64,000 bases of DNA from Henriciella barbarensis (GTDB taxonomy: Bacteria; Pseudomonadota; Alphaproteobacteria; Caulobacterales; Hyphomonadaceae), in contig NZ_QWGB01000007.1 in assembly GCF_003576345.1 (NCBI RefSeq), positions 1-64,000 on the forward strand. The letters are read 5' to 3'. The notes below the pieces were generated by a model. That model was not told where the DNA came from, did not search any database, and worked only from the letters and a program-made list of their open reading frames with translations. The position numbers and the translations under genes were made by a program. Below, one piece after another: positions 16,173 through 25,637 of this stretch; the stretch's first letter is position 1; each line of letters opens with the position of its first letter.

Positions 16173-17957
16173 TCAGATGTGTGAAGGCGCGGCGTCCACG
16201 AGTTCCAGTTGCGCGCGCCGGCGGCCATTCCACTCATCACATTTCAGCCGGCCGACCAGGTGAAAGCGTCCACGGGCCTGCAAGGCGTCACCAAGCGGCG
16301 TCCCCGCGCTGCGCCAGCTTAGCACTTCTACACGGCCGCTCGTGCTTTCGGCCGTCAGACGAAGATGGTTCACACCGATGGGGCGCGCGTGTGTAATCTC
16401 CATGTCAGTCAGCGCGAAGTATGGCTCAGGTGCGCCCTGGCCGAATGGGCCAAGCTGCGCGATCAGATCAAACGTGTCAGGTGATATAGCGCCTGCATCG
16501 AGCAGTGCGTCGACTTTCAGTTCACGTGCCGCATGACGCTCATCGGAAAACGCGCTGAGGTGAGTGTTAAGCCACTCGGAGAAGTGTTCGATCTGATCGG
16601 GCTCAAGGCTGAGCCCGCCGGCCATCGCGTGCCCACCCCCTGAAAGGATGTGCCCTTCACGCGCTGCCTGGGCGATTGCGTCGCCGATGTTCACGCCGCG
16701 CACAGAGCGTGCGGACCCCTTTGCAACCGGGCCAAGCTCCCTGCCCCAGCCGATGACGATGGTCGGCCGATGAAAGCGGTCCTTGATCCGACCGGCAACA
16801 ATTCCGATGACGCCGGGGTGCCAGTCTTCGCCGGAGACAACGAGGGCATGGCGGTCCGGATCCAGCTCTAGCTGGCGCTCAGCTTGTGCGGTCGCGATTT
16901 CAAGTATGTGGGCCTCTACAGCCTTTCGCTCATCATTCAGGCCGTGAAGACGTTCTGCGAGCTCGATGGCTTCCTGACGGTCATCTGTCGCGAGTAGCTT
17001 TGCCGCGAGCCATGGATCCCCCACCCGACCGCCAGCGTTCAGGCGCGGCCCGAGGACGAAGGTCGCATGGTAGACGCTTTCGATCCGCCCGATACCGGCC
17101 ACATCAGCCAGAGCACGAAGGCCGGGATTGCCATCGCGCGCCATGATTTTCAGCCCTTGGTGCACGAAGGCGCGGTTAGCGTCCTGCAAGGGCGACATAT
17201 CGCAAAGCGTGCCGAGGGCGCAGAGGTCCAGCCAGTCGAGCATGTTGGGCAGGCCGACGGCTGGGGCGATATTCCGCCTGCGGGCTTCGGCGTTCAGGGC
17301 TGCAAGCATCACATAAACGACGCCGGCCGCTGCGAGGTGGCCATAGCCGGATGTGTCATCTGGCCGATTCGGATTGACCAGCGCCGCTACTTCCGGCCAC
17401 TCCTCCCCCATCAGGTGGTGGTCGATGACGATGACGGGAAGGCCAATGCGGCTGGCTTCTTCAAGCGCCTCAGTCGCAGCGGCACCGCAGTCGACAGTAA
17501 TAACGAGATCAGCCCCTTGGTCTTTCAAATAGCGGAAGGCCGCGGGCGAAGGGCCATAGCCTTCAGTCAGACGATCTGGCACGTAGAGCCCAAGTTCGCG
17601 GCCCCATGCGCGAAAATACCGGGCGAGCAGAGCCGACGACGTGCCACCATCGACGTCATAATCAGCAAATACAGTGACGTTCCGGCCATCAGCTATCGCG
17701 TCGAGAATCAGACTGGCTGCCTTATCCATATCCTTGAAGGTCGAAGGATCGGGAAACGTGTCTCGAAGCTTTGGCGCCAGAAAACCCGGCGCTGCACTTG
17801 TTTCCACACCACGCAGGAAGAGCAGCCTTGATATGAAGTCTGGCGTGCCGAGCGACAGACTCAGCTGGCGTACCTTGTTGTCGTCCACCTCTGCGAGCGA
17901 CCAATAACGGTCGCCGAGAGACTGACCAACATTGAAGAGGTAGCCACCGTCCGGCAT
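16173..17957 (-). CDS. recJ: Single-stranded-DNA-specific exonuclease RecJ
   Basis: 594 residues, the usual RecJ length. It is the 5'-3' ssDNA exonuclease of recombination and mismatch repair. DHH-family motifs are in place: FADYDVDGGTSS near residue 96, VTVDCGAAA, VIDHHLMGEEWP near 178 and the DHHA1 motif SGGGHAMAGGL near 440. The C-terminus has the OB-fold region (VGRLKCDEWNGRRRAQLELVD). It starts 3 bases after the glpX stop, so it is the last gene of an aminotransferase-hom-glpX-recJ run. Confidence 0.96.
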   Translation of the reverse strand: MPDGGYLFNVGQSLGDRYWSLAEVDDNKVRQLSLSLGTPDFISRLLFLRGVETSAAPGFLAPKLRDTFPDPSTFKDMDKAASLILDAIADGRNVTVFADYDVDGGTSSALLARYFRAWGRELGLYVPDRLTEGYGPSPAAFRYLKDQGADLVITVDCGAAATEALEEASRIGLPVIVIDHHLMGEEWPEVAALVNPNRPDDTSGYGHLAAAGVVYVMLAALNAEARRRNIAPAVGLPNMLDWLDLCALGTLCDMSPLQDANRAFVHQGLKIMARDGNPGLRALADVAGIGRIESVYHATFVLGPRLNAGGRVGDPWLAAKLLATDDRQEAIELAERLHGLNDERKAVEAHILEIATAQAERQLELDPDRHALVVSGEDWHPGVIGIVAGRIKDRFHRPTIVIGWGRELGPVAKGSARSVRGVNIGDAIAQAAREGHILSGGGHAMAGGLSLEPDQIEHFSEWLNTHLSAFSDERHAARELKVDALLDAGAISPDTFDLIAQLGPFGQGAPEPYFALTDMEITHARPIGVNHLRLTAESTSGRVEVLSWRSAGTPLGDALQARGRFHLVGRLKCDEWNGRRRAQLELVDAAPSHI

Positions 17958-17960
17958 CGC

Positions 17961-18917
17961 CTAAACGGTGCGGTAGCGCGACTGGATCTTGCGCACCATG
18001 CCGTCGGCAGAACTCATCACGAGCGTATCGGTCGTCGTGACATCCGGATGCACGACGACGCCGTCGACAAGGCCGCCCTTGGTGACACCCGTCGCACAAA
18101 AAACCGTTTCGCCGCTCGCCAGCTCATCAAGCTCATACTTGCGATCCAGGTCTGTCACGCCAACACGCTTGGCGCGTGCACGCTCGGAATCATTCCGGAA
18201 GAAAAGCCGCCCCTGCATCTGCCCTCCGACGCATTTGAGCGCGGCAGCCGCCAGAACGCCTTCCGGTGCACCGCCTTGCCCGATGTACAGATCAATGCCC
18301 GTGTCCGGATTGGTCGTATTGATGACGCCAGCGATATCGCCATCGGAAATCAGGCTAATACGTGCACCGACGCTACGAATGCTCTCGATAATTTCTGCAT
18401 GACGAGGACGATCAAGAACGCAAACTGTTATCGATTCGATTGAGCGTCCGGACGCCTTCGCGATGGATTTGATGTTCTCGGCTGGTGTCGCGTCGAGATC
18501 AATCACACCTTTTTCATAGCCCGGCCCGATGGCAATCTTGTCCATATAGGTATCGGGCGCATGGAGCAGGCCGCCGCGCGGCGCAATCGCCACGACAGCA
18601 AGCGCGTTTGCCATAGCCTTGGCGGTGAGTGTCGTGCCTTCAAGCGGATCCAGCGCGATATCGATCTCCGGGCCATTTCCCGTGCCGACTTCTTCGCCGA
18701 TATAGAGCATCGGCGCCTCATCGCGCTCGCCTTCACCGATGACGATACGGCCCTTGAACTCAACCGAGTTGAAGGCTGTGCGCATCGCATCAACAGCGGC
18801 CTGGTCGGCGGCTTTTTCGTCGCCAAGGCCAGCCAGTTTTTGCGCCGCAATCGCCGCGACTTCTGTCACGCGCACCATCGCATCAGCAAGATGCGGGACG
18901 AGAATGCTCTTCGTCAT
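17961..18917 (-). CDS. glpX: Class II fructose-1,6-bisphosphatase GlpX
   Basis: 318 residues. It hydrolyses fructose 1,6-bisphosphate (or sedoheptulose bisphosphate) in gluconeogenesis. Family signatures are IGEGERDEAPMLYIGEEVG near residue 60 (metal-binding acidic residues) and DIALDPLEGTTLTAKA near 85, then YIGQGGAPEGVL. It is 33 bases downstream of hom and 3 bases upstream of recJ. The length and motifs are normal. Confidence 0.95.
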   Translation of the reverse strand: MTKSILVPHLADAMVRVTEVAAIAAQKLAGLGDEKAADQAAVDAMRTAFNSVEFKGRIVIGEGERDEAPMLYIGEEVGTGNGPEIDIALDPLEGTTLTAKAMANALAVVAIAPRGGLLHAPDTYMDKIAIGPGYEKGVIDLDATPAENIKSIAKASGRSIESITVCVLDRPRHAEIIESIRSVGARISLISDGDIAGVINTTNPDTGIDLYIGQGGAPEGVLAAAALKCVGGQMQGRLFFRNDSERARAKRVGVTDLDRKYELDELASGETVFCATGVTKGGLVDGVVVHPDVTTTDTLVMSSADGMVRKIQSRYRTV

Positions 18918-18950
18918 ATCAATCCTCGCAGCCTAACCGGCCGCTCCCCC

Positions 18951-20237
18951 CTACTCTGATGACGCCTCTATCGCCATTATTTGCGGCGTTCCTACATTCG
19001 AGGCCAGTGACTGCAAGCGCTCGCGCGCACTGGATATAGCTGTCCGCGAACAAAGATGCGTCACAATCGCAATTGGTGCGGCACCATCTTCATCAGACGA
19101 ATCCTGCAGCAGTTTGTCGATCGACACGCCCGCTTCAGCGAGCGCCTCAGTAAGTTCTGCCAGCGAACCTGCCTTGTCCATCAGTTTTACGCGGACGAAA
19201 TAGGCAGACGTTTCATCGGCTTCCGCGACAACGAACTTTCGCCTCGCATGATGTTCGGCATGACCGAAGGCGGGCCGCGCAATCGGATTAAACAGCTTAG
19301 CGACGTCGCCCATCACCGCGCTTGCTGTCGGCCCTGGGCCTGCGCCAGGCCCAGTCAGCGTAACGGCACCAAGCGGATCGCCTTCCACTCGCACCGTGTT
19401 CAGGCTGCCATTGATCCGCGCGAGCGGGTGATTCTTTGGAAGGGCAAACGGCTCGACCCGGCAGACCACGCCGTCGCCAGCAATCTTGCCCTCCGCAATC
19501 AGTTTAATTCGCAGACCAAGTCGGTCGGCAAGGTCGAGGTCTAGTAGTTCCACACCATCAACGCCGGAGACTGAGACTTTGGAAAAGTCGAGATCAGCCG
19601 AGAACGCAATCGCGGCAAGAATGGCCGCCTTGTGCGCAGCATCCATGCCGGAGACATCCAGCGTCGGGTCGGCTTCGGCGAAGCCAAGCCGCTGAGCTTC
19701 GGCCAGAACCGTGTCATATGACTTACCAGTGTCGAGCATCTCACTCAGCAGGAAGTTGCAGGTGCCGTTCAGGATGCCGGTGACACGGTTGATTTCGACG
19801 CCAGCGAGCGAATCGCGAAGCACGCGTACGATCGGAACACCGCCGGCGACCGCCGCCTCAAACAGAAGGTCAACGCCATTTTCGCGCGCCAGTTCGGCTA
19901 GCGCCTGGCCATGCATAGCGATCAGTGCCTTGTTAGCCGTGACAACGGACTTGCCCGACTTGATTGCGGTTTCGACGGCAACCTTGGCGGGTCCATCCGA
20001 ACCGCCAATCAGTTCCACAAAGACATCGACCGACTCGTCAGCGGCCAGTTTCGCTGCATCATCGAACCAGCGATAGGAGTCTGTCTCGACAGGTCGGTTC
20101 CGGCTGCGGTTGCGCGCCGTGACGCCCGTGATCTCGACCTGACCTGGGAGGCGCAGGTTTTCCTGGCGCTGCACGAGGTCAACGAGACCACAGCCAACAT
20201 GGCCAAGCCCTGCGATACCGAGCTTCAATGTCTTCAC
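18951..20237 (-). CDS. hom: Homoserine dehydrogenase with C-terminal ACT domain
   Basis: 428 residues. It reduces aspartate semialdehyde to homoserine on the path to threonine and methionine. An NAD(P)-binding GIAGLGHVGCGLV starts at residue 7. The catalytic region has NGTCNFLLSEM near 160 and EADPTLDVSGMDAAHKA near 193. An ACT regulatory domain with YFVRVKLMDKAGSLAELTE begins near 345, implying threonine feedback. The start is GTG, overlapping the upstream aminotransferase stop (GTGA at 20234-20237), so translation is coupled. Confidence 0.96.
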   Translation of the reverse strand: MKTLKLGIAGLGHVGCGLVDLVQRQENLRLPGQVEITGVTARNRSRNRPVETDSYRWFDDAAKLAADESVDVFVELIGGSDGPAKVAVETAIKSGKSVVTANKALIAMHGQALAELARENGVDLLFEAAVAGGVPIVRVLRDSLAGVEINRVTGILNGTCNFLLSEMLDTGKSYDTVLAEAQRLGFAEADPTLDVSGMDAAHKAAILAAIAFSADLDFSKVSVSGVDGVELLDLDLADRLGLRIKLIAEGKIAGDGVVCRVEPFALPKNHPLARINGSLNTVRVEGDPLGAVTLTGPGAGPGPTASAVMGDVAKLFNPIARPAFGHAEHHARRKFVVAEADETSAYFVRVKLMDKAGSLAELTEALAEAGVSIDKLLQDSSDEDGAAPIAIVTHLCSRTAISSARERLQSLASNVGTPQIMAIEASSE

Positions 20238-21463
20238 GACAGCTCCTTTCCTTCTAATACTGGGCCTTCATCGATCGCAGCTGTCTGGCTGCGGGCTTGA
20301 AGGAATTTCTTGATGTTACGTGCGGCCTGCCGGATGCGCTGCTCGTTTTCAACCAGCGCAATGCGAACATAGCCTTCGCCGCGCTCTCCGAACCCGGAAC
20401 CGGGCGCCACAGCCACGCCTGCCTCATTTATGAGCGCGAGCGAGAATTCGAGGCTGCTCATCGATTTGCACTGTTCAGGCACCGGAGCCCAGCAGAACAT
20501 GGAAGCAGATGGTTTCGGCACGTTCCAACCGGCACGGCGGAAGCTATCGACGAGCGTATCGCGGCGGGCGCGATAGATTTCGCGGGCCTCGGTCACGCAA
20601 TCCTGAGGACCATCGAGCGCTGCGCAGGCGGCAACCTGGATCGGCGTGTAGGCGCCATAGTCAAGATAGGACTTCACCCGGCCCAGCGCACCGATCAGGC
20701 GCTCATTCCCTGCGGCAAAGCCAATGCGCCAGCCGGCCATGGAATAGGTTTTCGACAATGTCGTTGTTTCCACAGCAATTTCGCGCGCACCGTCTATCTG
20801 AAGAATCGATGGCGGCGGGTCGTCGAAATAGATCTCATTGTAGGCGAGGTCGGAGAGGATCCAGAGATCATGCTGGCGGGCGATCTTCACCGCTTCGCGG
20901 TAGAAATCGAGGTCGGCCACAGCGCCGGTCGGATTGGACGGATAGCAGAGAACCATCGCAGTTGGTGGCGGCACGCTATAGCGGATCGCATGGTCGAGAT
21001 TAGAGAGATACTGCTCAGGCGTCTGCGCAGGCACGCCGCGGATCGAAGCGCCCGCGATAATAAAGCCGAAGGAATGCAGCGGGTAGGAAGGGTCCGGCGC
21101 AAGGATAACGTCGCCCGGGGCCGAAATCGCCTGCGCGAGGTTCGCGAAGCCTTCCTTGGAGCCCAGCGTGACAATGACTTCGCGGTCCTTGTCCAGCGTC
21201 ACGTCGAAGCGGCGCTTGTAATAATTGACGAGCGAGCGGCGTAGGCCATTGATCCCGCGAGAGGCCGAGTAACCGTTTACGTCCGGCTTCTGCGCTGTCT
21301 CGCAAAGCTTGTCGACGATATGTTTGGGCGTCGGCAGGTCCGGATTACCCATGCCAAGATCAATAATGTCTGCGCCATTCGCTCGAAGTGCCGCCTTCCG
21401 ACGGTTCACCTGTTCGAACACATAGGGCGGCAGACGCCTGATCTTATAAAATTCTCCGGCCAT
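20234..21463 (-). CDS. Class I/II aminotransferase (AlaC / LL-DAP-aminotransferase-like)
   Basis: 409 residues of PLP fold-type I. Landmarks are DLGMGNPDLPTP near residue 36, PSNPTGAV with the binding Asn near 171, the SDLAYNEIYF segment near 200 and the PLP lysine in TTTLSKTYSMAGWRIGF near 237. It ends with an Arg-containing VRIALVENEQRIRQA. Close homologues are called alanine transaminase or LL-diaminopimelate aminotransferase; sequence alone does not decide. Position directly upstream of hom suggests amino acid biosynthesis in the aspartate family. Confidence 0.88.
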   Translation of the reverse strand: MAGEFYKIRRLPPYVFEQVNRRKAALRANGADIIDLGMGNPDLPTPKHIVDKLCETAQKPDVNGYSASRGINGLRRSLVNYYKRRFDVTLDKDREVIVTLGSKEGFANLAQAISAPGDVILAPDPSYPLHSFGFIIAGASIRGVPAQTPEQYLSNLDHAIRYSVPPPTAMVLCYPSNPTGAVADLDFYREAVKIARQHDLWILSDLAYNEIYFDDPPPSILQIDGAREIAVETTTLSKTYSMAGWRIGFAAGNERLIGALGRVKSYLDYGAYTPIQVAACAALDGPQDCVTEAREIYRARRDTLVDSFRRAGWNVPKPSASMFCWAPVPEQCKSMSSLEFSLALINEAGVAVAPGSGFGERGEGYVRIALVENEQRIRQAARNIKKFLQARSQTAAIDEGPVLEGKELS

Positions 21464-21510
21464 GACCGAACTCCGCAGGGCAAATAGGCTTTAGTAATGG
21501 AAGGGAAGTG

Positions 21511-21942
21511 TCAGCGCCGGGCGCGGCGTCTGTCAAACCTTGCCCGCAGGGAAGCGACTTCCTGATCGGTCAGGAAGTCGGCTGGACCTGGCTGGCCTTC
21601 AAGCCTGCTCAGCTGTTCATCACCCCAGGCCGCAATTTCCTGCGGCGTGAGATAGGTCGGAGCGGAGCGCGGATCTTTTATCATGGCCTGCCACAATGCT
21701 GTACGCCGCCGGGCGGCAAGATCCTTGGCGCGCTTCGAGTCCGGATCTACATTTTCGTCCTGAGCAGTTTGCCGCTCTGGCAAAGTCGGCATATCAGCGA
21801 TCCGCGGAAACCCACGCTCCGTCAGCTCCGCCTGCCGCTTTTCGTACCATTCGGGCGGCTGTACAGCACTGCCTGAGGTTGCGGTCGACGCGCAGCCGAC
21901 CAGAGCGAGCATGAAAACGGGGATCAACCAGACTTTCGTCAT
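21511..21942 (-). CDS. Hypothetical lipoprotein
   Basis: 143 residues with a lipobox (LALVGCAS) after a short hydrophobic helix, then a charged helical protein rich in Arg/Glu (WYEKRQAELTERGFP, AARRRTALWQAM). It ends in a basic tail. The ATG at 21942 fits the signal peptide; a GTG four codons earlier is possible. I recognise no domain. It reads away from phaC, sharing its upstream region, and precedes the aminotransferase by 47 bases. Confidence 0.72.
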   Translation of the reverse strand: MTKVWLIPVFMLALVGCASTATSGSAVQPPEWYEKRQAELTERGFPRIADMPTLPERQTAQDENVDPDSKRAKDLAARRRTALWQAMIKDPRSAPTYLTPQEIAAWGDEQLSRLEGQPGPADFLTDQEVASLRARFDRRRARR

Positions 21943-22017
21943 AAACTTCGGCACTCTTCATTCATCCTGAAACATTTATCCCCTACCCCTGTTTGTGTAG
22001 AATAGCGATAGAGGGTG

Positions 22018-24060
22018 ATGAAAAGCACGAGCGATATGAGCGAACCCGAAAACCGCACACTGAATGCCATTCTTGCAGATCAATCACCTGAGCAATTGCA
22101 GGCGATCGGAAAAGCGCTCGCTGAAGCCGCAATTGAATCGCAAGCGCTTCTCAACGAAGTTCTGGCAACGGCAAATCCGGGGGGTGGACTGTCGTCCAAT
22201 CCGGACCCGTTTGGCGTTGGCGGCACCTATGGCCGGCTCGGCCAGTCGCTCGCGAGCAATCCGCACGCCCTGCTCAACGCCAATCTCGAGCTATGGACTG
22301 GCTGGATCAGTCTCTGGAAGGACTTCACGCTCGGCCAGATCAGCGGCGTGCAGGACAAACGGTTTTCCGACCCGGAATGGTCTTCCAACCCGGCATTCGA
22401 GTTCATGCGCAAGGCATATGAGCTGAATTCGTCCTGGATGATGTCTCTTCTCGACGCGGCGCCGGACCTGTCGCCGAGTGAGAAGCGAAAGGCGCAATTC
22501 TATACGCGCCAGACCATTGACGCTCTGTCGCCCACCAATTTCTTCGCGACGAACCCGGCTGCCTTGCGCGCCATGTTGAAAACGGGCGGTCAGAGCCTTG
22601 TCGACGGGCTACGCAACGCGCGCGCGGATATAGCTAAAGGAGGCGGCCGCCTCTCGATCAGCCAATCGGATGAAACGCCGTTCGAGATTGGCGAGAATGT
22701 CGCCACAGCCCCCGGCAAGGTCGTTTTCCGCAACAAGCTGATTGAGCTCCTGCAGTTCGCCCCTTCTACTGAACAAGTGTACGAGCGTCCGCTGCTGATC
22801 TTTCCGCCCTGGATCAACAAGTACTACATTATGGACCTTCGCGAGGAGAACTCGCTGATCCGCTGGCTCGTCGACAAGGGTCTGACGGTATTCGTGGTAT
22901 CGTGGCGGTCGGCCGACGCGGTAACACGCGATTTCACCTGGGACGACTATATCGAGCATGGCGCATTCGCAGCCATGAATGAGGCCCTTGCCCAGACTGG
23001 CGCCGAAAAGCTGAACGCCATCGGCTACTGCATCGGCGGATCACTCCTGACCGGTGCACTGGCTCATATGGCAAAGACCGGTGATAATCGCGTTTCCTCA
23101 GCGACTTTCTTTGCATCGCAATCGGATTTTTCCGATGCAGGCGATCTCATGGTCTTCACCGACCCGGACTCTCTCGACAGCATTGATAGCGTCATTGATG
23201 AGAATGATGGCATCATGCCGGGCGAGATGATGGGCCAGACGTTCAACTGGCTGCGCCCCGTGGACCTGGTCTGGCGCTACGTGGTCGACAATTACATGAT
23301 GGGCAAGAAGCCACGCCCCTTTGACCTTCTCTTCTGGAATGCGGATCAAACGAACATTCCGGGCGAGACGCATCGTACCTATCTAAAAAACCTGTATGGA
23401 AGGAACGAGCTAGCTGAAGGACGTTTCAAAGTCTTTGGTGAACCGGTTTCCATGGGCGACATAAGTATTCCCGTGACAATCCAGGCGAGTCGGGAGGACC
23501 ATATCTGCCCGTGGCACTCCATCTATCGCGGTGCCCAGAATTATGGCGGCGACGTCAATTTTATCCTGGCGGGGTCTGGCCACATCGCAGGCGTAATCAA
23601 TCACCCGAGCGCCGAGAAATACCAGCACTGGACGAATTCCGGTCTAGAGAAAACGCCGGAAGCCTGGTTGTCCGGCGCAGAAGAAACCAAGGGCTCCTGG
23701 TGGCCGACCTGGTGGGACTGGTTAGCGCCGAAATCCGGTGACCTGAAACCTACCGAACCGCTTGAGGACAAAGAGCTAGGCGACGCGCCTGGTACTTATG
23801 TGAAGATGCGCCTCTCGGACATTGCGCAGGGTAAGATGCCTTCGACAGCGTATTCGACGCCTTCCAAACCTGCCCGCTCGACACCCAAGCCGAAACCGGC
23901 GGCCAAGAAGGCGTCGTCGGCAAAGCCCAAGTCCACCGCGATCAAGGCAAAGGGCGGCGCTGCGTCTTCATCAAAGTCGAAGTCGCCCGCAAAAAAGCCG
24001 GCGAAGAAAAATGCGGCTCAGGGGAAGAGCGGCAAAAGTGCGTCGAGCCCCAAGGCCTGA
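22018..24060 (+). CDS. phaC: Class I poly(3-hydroxyalkanoate) synthase PhaC with basic C-terminal tail
   Basis: About 680 residues. It polymerises 3-hydroxyacyl-CoA into storage polyester. The PhaC N-terminal domain covers roughly 100-270. The alpha/beta-hydrolase domain has the lipase-box-like GYCIGGSLL with the catalytic Cys near 338, an Asp region near SREDHICPW and the His in GSGHIAGVIN. Class I enzymes are about 590-600 residues. The extra ~70 residues form a Lys/Ala/Pro/Ser tail full of PAKK/AAKK repeats, like histone H1. ATG at 22018, 22036 and a GTG at 22015 are all possible starts. The 3' end overlaps argC on the opposite strand by 43 bases. Confidence 0.95.
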   Translation: MKSTSDMSEPENRTLNAILADQSPEQLQAIGKALAEAAIESQALLNEVLATANPGGGLSSNPDPFGVGGTYGRLGQSLASNPHALLNANLELWTGWISLWKDFTLGQISGVQDKRFSDPEWSSNPAFEFMRKAYELNSSWMMSLLDAAPDLSPSEKRKAQFYTRQTIDALSPTNFFATNPAALRAMLKTGGQSLVDGLRNARADIAKGGGRLSISQSDETPFEIGENVATAPGKVVFRNKLIELLQFAPSTEQVYERPLLIFPPWINKYYIMDLREENSLIRWLVDKGLTVFVVSWRSADAVTRDFTWDDYIEHGAFAAMNEALAQTGAEKLNAIGYCIGGSLLTGALAHMAKTGDNRVSSATFFASQSDFSDAGDLMVFTDPDSLDSIDSVIDENDGIMPGEMMGQTFNWLRPVDLVWRYVVDNYMMGKKPRPFDLLFWNADQTNIPGETHRTYLKNLYGRNELAEGRFKVFGEPVSMGDISIPVTIQASREDHICPWHSIYRGAQNYGGDVNFILAGSGHIAGVINHPSAEKYQHWTNSGLEKTPEAWLSGAEETKGSWWPTWWDWLAPKSGDLKPTEPLEDKELGDAPGTYVKMRLSDIAQGKMPSTAYSTPSKPARSTPKPKPAAKKASSAKPKSTAIKAKGGAASSSKSKSPAKKPAKKNAAQGKSGKSASSPKA

Positions 24061-25061
24061 TCCCAACCCATCATCAGGTTGAGGTTCTGAATAGCCTGAC
24101 CGCTCGAACCTTTGACGAGGTTGTCGATAACAGCGATCACAATCACACGACCTTTTGCGCGGTCTTTGAAAACGGCAATCCGGCAATCATTCGTCCCGCG
24201 CACGTGTCGAGTATCCGGCGGCGGCGAGCCGAGCGGCAATACGCTGACGAAGGGCTGATCTGCATAGGCGGCCGAAAGAGCCGCATGAATCGAATCGACG
24301 TCTCCACGCAGATGGCAGGTAACGTGCTCGCCCCGTGCCATCGGGATTAAATGAGGTGTGAACGTCACCTCGATATCATTGAGCCCTGCGCGCAGATTAA
24401 GCTCCTGCTCGATTTCAGGCGTATGCCGATGGGTCCCTACACCATAAGCGTGCAGGCCTTCGGTGACCTCGCTGAAGAGATTGCCTTCCTTGAGACCCCG
24501 GCCTGCCCCGGTCGCACCAGATTTCGCGTCGATGATGATCGCATCGCGGTCAATAATCATGGGTTTCATCAGCGGCAGAAGAACCATGAGAATCGCCGTC
24601 GGATAGCAGCCCGGACAGGCGACAAGATTTGAGCCCATCATTTGTTCGCCGTTATGTTCGCTAAGGCCGTATATCGCCTTGGCAGTCCGCTCTGGCGCAA
24701 TATGCTCGCGGCCGTAAGCCTGTGAATAAAGGTCGGCATCGCGGAAACGATAATCCGAAGAGAGGTCGACGACTTTCACATGTGCTGGAAGCGTCTCAAT
24801 GAGATCCTGGCTTGTGCCATGCGGCAGACAGCCAAACACAACATCGACGCCGTTCCAGTCGACATCCTCTGCTTTGATGACATCAAGATCGTGCTTGCCG
24901 CGCAGGTGCGGGAAGATGCCTGACAACTTCTTTCCAGCGAGAGCATTACCCGTCGCGGCTACTGGCGTGACATTCGGATGGTTGCGGAGAATGCGGACTG
25001 TCTCGGCGCCGGTGTAGCCCGACGCACCCAGAATGGCGGCTTTCAACGGTTGATCGGTCAT
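24018..25061 (-). CDS. argC: N-acetyl-gamma-glutamyl-phosphate reductase ArgC
   Basis: 347 residues. The third step of arginine biosynthesis, NADPH-dependent. It has the Rossmann start ILGASGYTGAETVRILRNHP near residue 10 and the catalytic Cys in VACPGCYPTA near 150. DAKSGATGAGRG, the TPHLIPMARGE block and a normal C-terminal NLVKGSSGQAIQNLN complete the family pattern. The final ~14 residues are encoded opposite the basic tail of phaC. It follows the rpsI terminator and is transcribed separately from it. Confidence 0.96.
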   Translation of the reverse strand: MTDQPLKAAILGASGYTGAETVRILRNHPNVTPVAATGNALAGKKLSGIFPHLRGKHDLDVIKAEDVDWNGVDVVFGCLPHGTSQDLIETLPAHVKVVDLSSDYRFRDADLYSQAYGREHIAPERTAKAIYGLSEHNGEQMMGSNLVACPGCYPTAILMVLLPLMKPMIIDRDAIIIDAKSGATGAGRGLKEGNLFSEVTEGLHAYGVGTHRHTPEIEQELNLRAGLNDIEVTFTPHLIPMARGEHVTCHLRGDVDSIHAALSAAYADQPFVSVLPLGSPPPDTRHVRGTNDCRIAVFKDRAKGRVIVIAVIDNLVKGSSGQAIQNLNLMMGWDQALGLDALLPLFP

Positions 25062-25091
25062 GCGGCCTCTTTGTCATGTCAGCAGGCAAAG

Positions 25092-25123
25092 AAAAAGGGC
25101 GCTCCGGTTTCGAAGCGCCCTTT
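25092..25123 (-). terminator. Rho-independent terminator of the rplM-rpsI operon
   Basis: Minus strand: a perfect 10-bp stem, AAAGGGCGCT with AGCGCCCTTT (25094-25103 and 25114-25123), followed by TTTCTTTG. It lies 25 bases after the rpsI stop and 31 bases before the argC start. Confidence 0.85.
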
Positions 25124-25147
25124 CGAGAAAAGATTCTGAATGCGAAC

Positions 25148-25633
25148 CTAGCGCTTCGAGAACTGGAAGCTGCGGCGCGCTTTTGCACGGCCATACTTCT
25201 TACGCTCAACCGTACGCGGGTCGCGGGTCAGGAAGCCGAATGGCTTCAGAACCGGACGAAGACCTGGCTCATAGTTGACGAGCGCGCGGGCGATGCCGTG
25301 ACGGACAGCGCCAGCCTGACCGGACAGGCCAGAGCCTTTTACTGTGCAGATCACGTCGAATTCAGTGCGGCGATCGGTTTCGATCAGCGGCTGTTCGATC
25401 ACCATGCGCAGAACCGGGCGAGCGAAGTACTGCTCCTGGTCCTTGCCGTTGACAGTGATCTTGCCCGTGCCCGGCTTGATCCATACGCGAGCCGTCGCCG
25501 ATTTGCGGCGGCCAGTGCCGTAGGAACGGCCGAACTCGTCGATCTTCGGCTCTGCAGTGACAACCGTCTCTGTCGCGGCTTCGCCGCTCGTTACGGTTTT
25601 CAGGTCTTCAAGAGAATTGGCGGTATCGGACAT
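25148..25633 (-). CDS. rpsI: 30S ribosomal protein S9
   Basis: 161 residues with a ~30-residue N-terminal extension, common in alphaproteobacteria. The S9 core begins [18 protein letters not shown]. It has [19 protein letters not shown], and ends [23 protein letters not shown], the tail that reaches the ribosomal P site. Located 4 bases after the rplM stop in the standard L13-S9 operon. Confidence 0.98.
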   Translation of the reverse strand: MSDTANSLEDLKTVTSGEAATETVVTAEPKIDEFGRSYGTGRRKSATARVWIKPGTGKITVNGKDQEQYFARPVLRMVIEQPLIETDRRTEFDVICTVKGSGLSGQAGAVRHGIARALVNYEPGLRPVLKPFGFLTRDPRTVERKKYGRAKARRSFQFSKR

Positions 25634-25637
25634 ATGA

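Noticed and set aside
17067-17831. Plus-strand open frame of 254 codons
   Set aside because: Antisense shadow of recJ.
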